DNA from: Agaribacillus aureus
Lineage (GTDB): Bacteria; Bacteroidota; Bacteroidia; Cytophagales; Cyclobacteriaceae
NCBI GenBank assembly: GCA_030442055.1
Contig: JAUJEB010000001.1
Location: forward strand, 2,108,001-2,172,000
Reading direction: 5' to 3'
DNA length: 64,000 nucleotides
Shown here: positions 1 through 7,327 of the stretch, one piece after another
Numbering within the stretch: the stretch's first letter is position 1
Layout of the letters: each line of letters opens with the position of its first letter
The notes under the pieces: model-generated
Told to the model about the DNA's origin: nothing
What the model saw: the letters and a program-made list of their open reading frames with translations, nothing else
The model's database searches: none
Position numbers and translations under genes: made by a program

Positions 1-593
1 ACATCCCCGGTCTTTACAATAAAGGGTTTTTGTTCATCCCTTGTCACCATAAAAAAGGCCTCTCCTTTCAATGTTACTTCCCGGGTATTTTGAAATTCCC
101 TTGGGTAAATCAAAACACTCTCCGAATTCATTTGCACTGTTGTGCCATCCGATAGTGTTAATGTAATTTTCTGACCTCGTGCTGTTTCCTTTGTAAGCAA
201 AGCGGCACTTACGGAATCAGATTGATTATCCAGATCCATTAAAAACCAGGCTAAAACCCCGGTTACCAGCACAATTACCGCCGCTTTTAGATATCCAGAC
301 ATGGGAGGTCTTTTCTTTTTTTCTGCGATAAGCCTGTTTTCATGTTCAAATATCATGCTTAAGAGTTTCGATACATTCAATTGAGAATCGATACTCTCAT
401 CACTTTCCGTCGTTCCGGAAAGCTCTTCCAATTCGGCAGGGCTTTTTAGTTTCCCTTCTTTCTCCCATCGTTCAATCAAAGTTCCTGCATCAGGCCTCCG
501 CAGGAAGTCTATGACCGCGTCGTACTCTTCATCTGTATAGGAATTATCCCAATACTTCTGAATTAGCTGAATGATGTCATTTTGTTTATCCAT
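1..593 (-). CDS. FecR-family anti-sigma factor (C-terminus beyond window)
   Basis: Reading leftward from an ATG at 593, the first 197 residues are visible and no stop occurs before the window edge. Residues 1-95 are a charged cytoplasmic part with the FecR-type N-terminal helical pattern (IQKYWDNSYTDEEYDAVIDF). One membrane segment spans about 101-119. A periplasmic FecR domain then begins around residue 135, with the typical stretch TARGQKITLTLSDGTTVQMN followed by GEAFFMVTRDE. FecR proteins hold an ECF sigma factor inactive and transmit a signal from a TonB-dependent outer-membrane transporter. The sigma gene lies upstream on the same strand but about 650 bases away, more than is usual for such pairs. 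A SusC/SusD-type transporter pair would be expected further left, outside this window. Confidence 0.9.
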   Translation of the reverse strand, partial: MDKQNDIIQLIQKYWDNSYTDEEYDAVIDFLRRPDAGTLIERWEKEGKLKSPAELEELSGTTESDESIDSQLNVSKLLSMIFEHENRLIAEKKKRPPMSGYLKAAVIVLVTGVLAWFLMDLDNQSDSVSAALLTKETARGQKITLTLSDGTTVQMNSESVLIYPREFQNTREVTLKGEAFFMVTRDEQKPFIVKTGD

Positions 594-1243
594 TTTCCTT
601 TATCCATAGTGGACTGGTTAGTTAGTCAATTATTTTCCCTCTGTTATGCTTGTTACACCATATGATCGCGTTACTCCCGGGTCAGATTGAATTTTTTTTC
701 GAGGAAAATATGGCTTTGGAGAACAAGTAATTGGATAGCGACAAACCCTATCAGGCATAAAGGCATGTAAACCAATGATTTAGTAAAAAGGTATTTTTAT
801 ATTACTACCACCCGATTAAAATTGGGATGATAGGTGGTTTCTAAAAAAAATATAAGCGTGAGCTTAGGATAGTTCAACCGGATTTGTTTGCCCTAAAACA
901 GAAGAGGCATAATCCGGGAAAATCTCCTTAGTTTAAAGTGGTGCCACTTTTTTACATTATCCGAATTTACCCGGATGACCAAATTACCAAAAAATATTTA
1001 CAAACACACATCAAATCCTCTCCCGGGAGGGGCGGGGGTGGGTGAGTATCTTCGATAAAAATGTATTAAAATACCTATCGGAGCCGGACATCTCTGTACC
1101 CCTTCCGCCCAACATATTTCTGCAAAGCTGCTTATTCCCGCAAGGGCACCTTCCCCAGGGAAGGAGTTTAATGAAGGTGAATTTTTGTAAAATAACAAGG
1201 AAATGCAGATCAAGCTCTGGAAATTCCAGTATACCTAAGCCAT
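594..1243. other. 650-base spacer between sigma and FecR genes, with a GC-rich repeat-like block
   Basis: No convincing gene is seen here. Short overlapping ORFs occur on both strands between about 998 and 1322 with no recognisable domain. The stretch around 1017-1045 (CTCTCCCGGGAGGGGCGGGGG) and the one around 1149-1166 (CCTTCCCCAGGGAAGG) are inverted-repeat, GC-rich blocks in an otherwise AT-rich spacer. They resemble the REP-like intergenic elements common in Bacteroidota genomes. A CCGGATT/AATCCGG inverted pair lies at 878-884 and 911-917. The mobile-repeat reading is inference from composition. Confidence 0.4.
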
Positions 1244-1828
1244 TTAAAAAATAGTCAATAAAGCCAGTATGAGATATAAATGGCGTTCCACATGTTTTTT
1301 TATAATTAGCAAGGCTTCCCAAATGTGATTTTCCACCGTTTTGATAGTAATACCCAATTGCTTGGCTATCTCACCATTACTCTTTCCTTGCTGGCGGGAA
1401 AGCTGATAAATATTCCGTTTTCTTTCCGGCAAACGCTCGAGAATGCTGTCCATTAAATTATCGAGGTCCATGGAGATCACAAGATCATCGGCCTGGTCCC
1501 TGGCTCTCAAGGCGTCTTTCTTCAATACTTCCGCCAAGTCTTCATGTTGTACGGCATCTCTAATATAGTTTAGTGACCGATTTCGAACCATCCTATACAA
1601 ATAGGCCTTGATATTCCCATCCTTTCGAAGACTTTTACGGTGCAGCCAAAGCTTAAAAAAAACATCCTGTATGATTTCATCTGAGATAAACCTGGATTTG
1701 GTAAACTGAAAGGCATATTGGCCCAACTGCTTTTCATACATTTTGTAAATTCGCTCAAATGCGTCCAAATCATCCTCTTCAATGAACTTCCTAAAGAGCT
1801 GAATATTATCTGTCAATTTATCTATCAT
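1244..1828 (-). CDS. ECF-type RNA polymerase sigma factor (sigma-70 family)
   Basis: This 194-residue protein has the two-part layout of extracytoplasmic-function sigma factors. Region 2 lies at about residues 24-90 and includes a core-binding and -10 recognition stretch (ISDEIIQDVFFKLWLHRK). Region 4 lies at about 128-180 with a helix-turn-helix (NGEIAKQLGITIKTVENHI). The hydrophobic C-terminal tail (LYLILALLTIF) is common in Bacteroidota members of this family. It precedes the FecR gene on the same strand, so the two probably form a cell-surface signalling pair controlling an uptake system. The ATG at 1828 gives a full-length family member. The target genes are not in view. Confidence 0.92.
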   Translation of the reverse strand: MIDKLTDNIQLFRKFIEEDDLDAFERIYKMYEKQLGQYAFQFTKSRFISDEIIQDVFFKLWLHRKSLRKDGNIKAYLYRMVRNRSLNYIRDAVQHEDLAEVLKKDALRARDQADDLVISMDLDNLMDSILERLPERKRNIYQLSRQQGKSNGEIAKQLGITIKTVENHIWEALLIIKKHVERHLYLILALLTIF

Positions 1829-2061
1829 GAAACCATATAATAATTGAAAAAATTATATCGACGGTGACAATATTAGCGATAAGTTAAAGAAAAATGTAAG
1901 TAAGTTTGTTATGTTAAAATGAATTTTTTCGAAATATTTGGTTAACCAAGAATATCGACAGGAGTAATATATAATCGAAACCAGCTGTAATAGAATGTTT
2001 TAGCGGGCATATCTTTTAATCTAATGTGTTAAGGAATGTTCTAAAAGATATTGCAGGTGAT

Positions 2062-3414
2062 TTACAAATAATCATCATCCTTGAATTTTTTGTAGATATC
2101 TTTGTAACTCTTTTTTAATGAATCATTTATTAAAAGGGATTCCTGCAATCTCTCGGCGGTATAGGCCACCATTTTTCTTTCTTTCTTATAATTTTTTCGG
2201 AGGATTGACTGCTTCATAACAAACAGGATGGTTAATATTAAAAGCACTACCGTAGCTATACTTCCTATTCTATAAAGCGCTTGCTCCTTTTCCAGACTTG
2301 CTTGTTTTTTAAAATCATTCAACCTGGCAATACCCTGCACCTTCTGTTTGGCGAAAGATTCCTGTAATTGAATTTTCATTCTTCTTAAAGCCAGGTTTTG
2401 CTGATGATAAGCGGTCAGATAGTCGGTTAATTTGCTATTTGGTAACGAGGTTTTGGGCTGGTCAGCCACAAGTTCCGTCAGCAAAGCAAGCGTTTGCATG
2501 GCATCGTCATTTGCCTCATGAATATTTATAGATTTCAAGCCATTGTCAAGCAATGCCATCGCTTTTTCAACATGGCCTTCCCGTCTATATATTTTTGCCA
2601 GCAGGTGCAGTGTACTTAAGGTTAGTGTTGGTTTTTGCAAATCCTTTTTGATTTGTAGCGCCTTTTCGAGCCATTGCTTTGCTTCTGCTAATTTACCTTC
2701 TGACATATATGTTTCTCCAATATTATGGTAGGCTATGGCATACTTTCTTTCATTGGCATCTGCATATTCCAGTGATCTGCAATAGTGATTTCTGGCCTCT
2801 GAATAGTTTTTCTTTTCAAAATTGACCCAACCTAAAAGGTTATAAATGCTACTTGTAAGCAAGCTATACTCCGATGGATTAGTGATCAATGCCTTATTTA
2901 AAAAATGTAATGCAGTGTCTTGCTGCTGTTTTTTAAGAAAACTGCGCGCAATATGGTATAAGGCAATGCTTTGATTATTGGGTTTATTTGCCAATTCATA
3001 TAGTACACTTGCTTTTTTCAGGTATTGAACTGCCATATCATAATCATAGGCGTTGTAAAAGATCCTGCCGAGATCCAGGTAAGCCGAGGCTTGCTCTTCA
3101 AAATCATGTAGCTTCCCACTAATTTCCAGCAGGTCATAGAGCGTTGACACACTTTCCTCAATTTTGCCTTGTTTCCTGTATACTTTGGCGATAACCGATA
3201 TAGCCTTCAGCTGGTATTTTTCGGTGTAATGATCTTTTCCCTTTTCTCTTAACTTTTTAGCATAAACCAGCGCCGAATCATATGCCTCACTTTGATAGAG
3301 ATGCCAGACATACTGCCATAAGGAATCAGTCTGAACATTGGCCTTGCAGTTGCCGGAGAATAACAGAAAAAAAATCATCAAGTAATAAAAAACAGGTAAC
3401 GGTTTGATTTTCAT
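2062..3414 (-). CDS. TPR-repeat membrane protein without a recognisable output domain
   Basis: The 450-residue product starts with a signal peptide (hydrophobic residues about 8-24). Roughly 35-310 are helical TPR-type repeats (for example DLGRIFYNAYDYDMAVQYLKK and ALYHIARSFLKKQQQDTALHF, each quoted only in part as motifs). A predicted membrane helix at about 383-400 is followed by a short coiled-coil tail ending KKFKDDDYL. This is the sensor half of a common Bacteroidota architecture in which periplasmic TPRs are joined through one helix to a LuxR-type helix-turn-helix or a histidine kinase. Here the tail is only about 50 residues and no DNA-binding or kinase motif is seen. It may signal through a partner or be a shortened relic. 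Neighbours on the same strand are the ECF sigma factor gene (downstream) and a small lipoprotein (upstream). Confidence 0.75.
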   Translation of the reverse strand: MKIKPLPVFYYLMIFFLLFSGNCKANVQTDSLWQYVWHLYQSEAYDSALVYAKKLREKGKDHYTEKYQLKAISVIAKVYRKQGKIEESVSTLYDLLEISGKLHDFEEQASAYLDLGRIFYNAYDYDMAVQYLKKASVLYELANKPNNQSIALYHIARSFLKKQQQDTALHFLNKALITNPSEYSLLTSSIYNLLGWVNFEKKNYSEARNHYCRSLEYADANERKYAIAYHNIGETYMSEGKLAEAKQWLEKALQIKKDLQKPTLTLSTLHLLAKIYRREGHVEKAMALLDNGLKSINIHEANDDAMQTLALLTELVADQPKTSLPNSKLTDYLTAYHQQNLALRRMKIQLQESFAKQKVQGIARLNDFKKQASLEKEQALYRIGSIATVVLLILTILFVMKQSILRKNYKKERKMVAYTAERLQESLLINDSLKKSYKDIYKKFKDDDYL

Positions 3415-3490
3415 GTGTTATGCTTTGGGTTACTTGATGTAAGCGATTGCAATGGATTTTACAAACAATAAAATGAAAATGAAAGTAACA

Positions 3491-3520
3491 AAAAAAAGCG
3501 GGGAACTTCCGCTTTTTTTT
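3491..3520. terminator. Two-way intrinsic terminator
   Basis: A run of A is followed by a short stem (AGCGG...CCGCT with loop residues GGAACTT) and then nine T. Read on either strand it gives a hairpin plus U-tract. On the minus strand it directly follows the small lipoprotein gene. Confidence 0.6.
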
Positions 3521-3530
3521 TGTTATTTTT

Positions 3531-3689
3531 TTAACGTTCATTCTTATTTTCCTCTACATCTTCACTATCCGGCGCCGGCACTTCAGAAGCTTCAATTTGT
3601 AGTTCTACATCAGCGACAGGATCATTTTCACATGCCGCCAGTGCCAAAAATCCTATCAGGATCATTGACAGGTAAACTAAAGTTTTCAT
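3531..3689 (-). CDS. Small lipoprotein (52 residues)
   Basis: An ATG at 3689 opens a 52-codon frame ending in TAA at 3531. The product begins MKTLVYLSMILIGFLALAAC, a lipoprotein signal peptide with lipobox L-A-A-C, so the mature protein would be anchored at Cys20. The mature part is only 33 residues and strongly acidic (ENDPVADVELQIEASEVP and further Asp/Glu). A hairpin terminator follows the stop within about 40 bases, which supports a real short transcript. I do not recognise a family. It is upstream of the TPR membrane protein on the same strand, but the terminator suggests separate transcription. Confidence 0.7.
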   Translation of the reverse strand: MKTLVYLSMILIGFLALAACENDPVADVELQIEASEVPAPDSEDVEENKNER

Positions 3690-4323
3690 GGTCATAAATT
3701 TTACAGTTAATTAATAATTAAAAAAGCTTAAGAACATCCCATGGTTGGGTTTCTCAGCTAATTGTTTCCCTAAATGGTAGCACACAATATTTTGGATATA
3801 TTATGTACAACCCACAGTCGCTGACCATATGAAAGCATAAATACGGCGTAAGTATTTGATGAGTCAACAATAGATTGGAATAATCGATTGCAATTACACT
3901 ATCCGGTAGCTGGTTTACTTAGTTGAATTTACATCTTTCCTTGTGAAATTCACAAGCTTAATTTCATTTCACTTATATGGCTAGTCAACGCAGGAGAAAT
4001 GTAATTATTTTTTCTCTAATAACCTAGTCACTAATGTTAAGGTATGATTTAATCTTTCGATTGGGCTCACAGGCTAGATAAAGATTGTTGAAGTATCTTT
4101 AGTTGACAATTGTATAATGGATAGAAGTTAGTTTCCACAAACCATACTTTATCGCCAAAGGAAATCATTGGAGAAAATTAAAAAAACTGATCTCATTTAC
4201 AAATTCTTTCGTTATTTTTATAATATTCATATCGAGGGCACAAAGCCAGCTATTTTATAGTGCGTATTACCTTATACGATTTTTTGGCGTTCAACTAGTT
4301 TCTCACCCATAGAAAAAAAATCA
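3690..4323. other. 634-base AT-rich intergenic region upstream of LanKC
   Basis: I read both strands for small genes, especially a lanthipeptide precursor. The plus-strand ATG frames I followed are at most about 16 codons and none has a leader/core pattern. The notable structure is a 17-base palindrome at 3940-3956, listed separately. The two flanking genes diverge, so promoters for both should lie here, but I cannot place a clean TAnnTTTG box. Confidence 0.5.
3940..3956. promoter_or_regulatory. Perfect 17-base palindrome, candidate operator
   Basis: CTTGTGAA-A-TTCACAAG is fully self-complementary around one central base. It sits 368 bases upstream of the LanKC start and 250 bases upstream of the divergent lipoprotein gene. 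The size and symmetry fit a binding site for a dimeric regulator. No T-tract follows, so it is not a terminator. Which protein would bind is unknown. Confidence 0.35.
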
Positions 4324-6957
4324 ATGCACTCGAAATTAACGCAACCAATTGCGATTAAAAAAGCCATTTCAGCGAATTATGCTAAAATTCTTAAGAAACA
4401 CCATCTTAAATATCAAGCGGTTGATCACTATTACCAGGTAGGTCACCCTGAAAAAGTACAAGGCTGGATCTTGCACCTTTCTCCTGTATGGACTGAAATC
4501 CCTGACTTATTAACAATCGTTTTACCTTTATTTACCACTCATAATGTTCCTTTTAAAATTGTGCAGGACAAAGGCGTGGCCAGCACACTTAATCAGGGTG
4601 GCCTTGGCTATCATCAGCTCGGGAAAGTTTTTTGTATATATCCCCCAAGCGACGAAATCGCCATGATGCTGGCGAGGGAACTGCTGGTACGCACGAAAGA
4701 CTTTAAAGGGTGTACTATTCCTACCGACTTTCATCTGGGTGGGATCCTTTACGCCAGGTATGGAAGTTTTAATCCAAAAATATACCAGGATAAAACAGGA
4801 CGCCCCGAAAGATACATTTATGACGCAAATGGCCAGTTGATCAAAGATGAATACAATATCCCATTCAAATTTCCAAAAGGTGTCCATTGGCCCTTTAAAG
4901 AATTAGCTGCTCCTGAAGAAGAAGTATTATCCACTTTTCTCAACAACCGCTACAAGGTGTTTTCAACACTTAAGACCGATGCTAAAGGGCGGGTGATGAA
5001 AGCTCTGCGACTCGATGGATTCCATATTCAATGGATCATTATTAAAGAGGCCAAACAGGGCATATGTATAGATGAGGAAGGACGTGATATTCAAGACCGG
5101 CTAAACTGGCAGCATATTCTGCAAAACGATTTACAACACAAAATGGCCATACCCCAAGTCTATGATTTTTTTAAAGAGAATGGCAACTCTTATCTTGCCA
5201 TGGAATACATCAAAGGAAAACACCTGGGCGGGGTGATTGACGATATTTTTGCATTGTCCTGTTGGAACGACCTGGACACCGATAAAAAGTCAACGCTATT
5301 GGATCACCTTATGCAACTGGTTGATACGATCAACGTACTACATCAGGAGGGATATATGCACCGGGATCTAAACTGGATGAACTTTATTCTCGATAAGCAG
5401 CACCAACTGGTTGCCATAGACCTTGAATTGGCCTACTCCATCAAACGCAACTTTCCTCACCCACCATTCAGGTTAGGCACCCCGGGATTGATGTCCCCCG
5501 AACAAGTTGCCACAAAAGAACCGCAGATAAACCAGGATATATACAGCTTGGGAGCTTTAATGATCAAATTCTTCACCAACCTGGCTCCTATGAAATTTGA
5601 GCGGGGCCATCCCGGGTTAGTGGAAAATCTAAATTTCTTTACAGGCACCAAAAGATTATCAGATCTGATAGCAGCCTGTGTAAGTTCGAAACCCGCGGAC
5701 CGGCCTGATATTAATAACATAAAATCCACACTGGAAAATTTTAGAGCAACATTAGCTACCTCTGAGCAGTCGCGACCAGCAAACAACAAGTCTATTGATC
5801 AAACTATGCAGTTTCTTATCCATGCTTTAGGAAACATCGTCATGATTCGCCCCAATCATGTCTGGCATTCCAACACCGCACGGGACCAGGATCTGTTGGA
5901 CAACCATCAGGCCGGACTCTCCTATGATTTTGGGTTGTACACCGGGGTAAGTGGTGTTATGTACACATTAGCAAATGTTAAATGCGCAGGGCATGATATT
6001 GGAGATGCCGAGGAAGCCTATTCAAGAGCCTGGCAATACCTCAGTACCGAATTCCTTAATAACTTGCCCAATTCTATACCGGGTTTGTATTATGGTGCAG
6101 CTGGTGTAGCGATGGGCATCGCTAAAGGTATAGAGGCCAAATTAATAGATCCGGAACACCAATCAAACCTAAAGAAATGCCTGGAAATTCAAGCAACCGA
6201 ATTAGATGTAGCATATGGGGTCGCCGGTCAGGGGTTAGCTGTTTTGCATTGTCTAAACCTATTGGGCACAGAAACTGCTAAACACCTTTTGGACCATTAC
6301 GTAAACACATTACTCGAAAATCAGCAAAAGGACGGATCCTGGTTAGCCCTGGAGCCGGATAGCAGTCGAACCCTAAAGTACACTGGTTTTTCTCAGGGTG
6401 TAACCGGGATCTGTTTTTTTCTGCTGAAATATTATGAGCATTATAAAGATGAGCAGGTGCAAGCAGCCGCCACAAAAGCTCTTCGATGGTTACAAAAAAA
6501 GTCCAGAAAAAGTAAAGAGGGGACATTTTGGCTGATCCACAATCGCAAAAGAGTTTTTGATCGCTGGTTGAATGACGGCACTGCGGGTATTGCATTATGT
6601 TTTATAACCGCTTATAAAGTTTTGGGTGATCCAAACTACAAAAAAATTGCAGAAAACACGCTGGCCATCAATCCCCGTCACCTTGTCTATCACAACTTTT
6701 CCCTGGCCAGTGGCATGGCCGGTCTGGCAGAAGTTTATCTCACCGCGGCACGGGTTTTTGAAGATGATGAATGGCAGGCCAGGGCAGATTTTATTTTAGA
6801 TGTATTGATGCACGCTTACCGCACCAATGAAGATAATTCTTATTACTGGATCGTCGACGATAACAAAATACCTACCGCTGACCTGATGGTTGGTAACAGT
6901 GGCATACTTCATTTTTTCTTGAGATATCTTTCGCCAGAAACATCTTCATTTTTATGA
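4324..6957 (+). CDS. Class III-like lanthionine synthetase (LanKC)
   Basis: The 877-residue protein has the three LanKC regions. Residues 1-200 match the N-terminal lyase-type region (QGWILHLSP at 46-54, QLGKVFCIYPPSDE at 98-111, YARYGSF at 143-149). A Ser/Thr-kinase-like domain spans about 210-490, with catalytic loop HRDLNWMNF (346-354), DFG-equivalent IDLELA (365-370) and GTPGLMSPEQ (385-394). A LanC-like helical domain spans about 515-877. Known LanKC enzymes phosphorylate Ser/Thr in a precursor peptide, eliminate phosphate and cyclise with Cys. In the LanC part the usual zinc-ligand sites read WLNDGTAGI (near 746) and LASGMAGL (near 795). The Cys and Cys-His ligands are therefore absent, as in class III rather than class IV enzymes. 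No precursor, transporter or protease gene is adjacent. Its natural substrate is unknown. Confidence 0.85.
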   Translation: MHSKLTQPIAIKKAISANYAKILKKHHLKYQAVDHYYQVGHPEKVQGWILHLSPVWTEIPDLLTIVLPLFTTHNVPFKIVQDKGVASTLNQGGLGYHQLGKVFCIYPPSDEIAMMLARELLVRTKDFKGCTIPTDFHLGGILYARYGSFNPKIYQDKTGRPERYIYDANGQLIKDEYNIPFKFPKGVHWPFKELAAPEEEVLSTFLNNRYKVFSTLKTDAKGRVMKALRLDGFHIQWIIIKEAKQGICIDEEGRDIQDRLNWQHILQNDLQHKMAIPQVYDFFKENGNSYLAMEYIKGKHLGGVIDDIFALSCWNDLDTDKKSTLLDHLMQLVDTINVLHQEGYMHRDLNWMNFILDKQHQLVAIDLELAYSIKRNFPHPPFRLGTPGLMSPEQVATKEPQINQDIYSLGALMIKFFTNLAPMKFERGHPGLVENLNFFTGTKRLSDLIAACVSSKPADRPDINNIKSTLENFRATLATSEQSRPANNKSIDQTMQFLIHALGNIVMIRPNHVWHSNTARDQDLLDNHQAGLSYDFGLYTGVSGVMYTLANVKCAGHDIGDAEEAYSRAWQYLSTEFLNNLPNSIPGLYYGAAGVAMGIAKGIEAKLIDPEHQSNLKKCLEIQATELDVAYGVAGQGLAVLHCLNLLGTETAKHLLDHYVNTLLENQQKDGSWLALEPDSSRTLKYTGFSQGVTGICFFLLKYYEHYKDEQVQAAATKALRWLQKKSRKSKEGTFWLIHNRKRVFDRWLNDGTAGIALCFITAYKVLGDPNYKKIAENTLAINPRHLVYHNFSLASGMAGLAEVYLTAARVFEDDEWQARADFILDVLMHAYRTNEDNSYYWIVDDNKIPTADLMVGNSGILHFFLRYLSPETSSFL

Positions 6958-7006
6958 TTTCGGATTATGAAATAAAATGATCTCTATGCTACACTAGCAA
7001 CAAAAA

Positions 7007-7037
7007 AACCTCTAAATCTTAAGTTTAGAGGTTTTTG
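7007..7037. terminator. Two-way intrinsic terminator between LanKC and tRNA-Cys
   Basis: A perfect 10-bp stem (AACCTCTAAA / TTTAGAGGTT) has a 7-base loop and is flanked by an A-run on the left and a T-run on the right. It therefore works as hairpin plus U-tract for both converging transcripts: LanKC on the plus strand and tRNA-Cys on the minus strand. Confidence 0.85.
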
Positions 7038-7046
7038 CTTATTCTG

Positions 7047-7117
7047 AGGTCGCGAGCGGATTCGAACCGCTGTACGAGCTTTTGCAGAGCTCTGCCTAGC
7101 CACTCGGCCACACGACC
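7047..7117 (-). tRNA. tRNA-Cys (anticodon GCA)
   Basis: The minus strand reads GGTCGTG at the 5' end and CGCGACC-T at the 3' end, giving a 7-bp acceptor stem with U73, the discriminator base expected for tRNA-Cys. The anticodon stem GAGCT/AGCTC encloses the loop CTGCAAA, so the anticodon is GCA. The T arm is GCGGTTCGAATCCGC with the invariant TTCGA. The length is 71 bases and the CCA end is not encoded. Confidence 0.97.
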
Positions 7118-7286
7118 TTGTATTTTTCTTTAGGCTGTCAAATCTAAAAAGTTTTTATTCTTTGTTCAAAGTTTCTGAGACATTTTTAGAAATGAATATG
7201 TCGCCAACTGTTGACAGGAGATATGGTATTAAAAAAAATTAGATACCCAACAAAATTTATCTCCAGTAACCCCCTCCTGACCACCG

Positions 7287-7294
7287 CAAAGGTA
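7287..7294 (-). promoter_or_regulatory. Candidate -7 promoter box (TACCTTTG)
   Basis: The minus strand carries TACCTTTG, an exact match to the Bacteroidota -7 consensus TAnnTTTG, 170 bases upstream of the tRNA-Cys 5' end and downstream of the S1 gene. I see no clear -33 TTTG. It could drive tRNA-Cys or a short separate RNA. Confidence 0.4.
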
Positions 7295-7327
7295 AATCAA
7301 AAGGGGATATTTATAAAATAAAGATTT

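Noticed and set aside
998-1322. Overlapping short frames on both strands near the sigma gene
   Set aside because: They lie over a GC-rich inverted-repeat block, overlap each other, and show no recognisable domain or signal.
3690-4323. Search for a lanthipeptide precursor upstream of LanKC
   Set aside because: Only frames of up to about 16 codons were found on the plus strand, without a leader/core pattern; not reported as genes.
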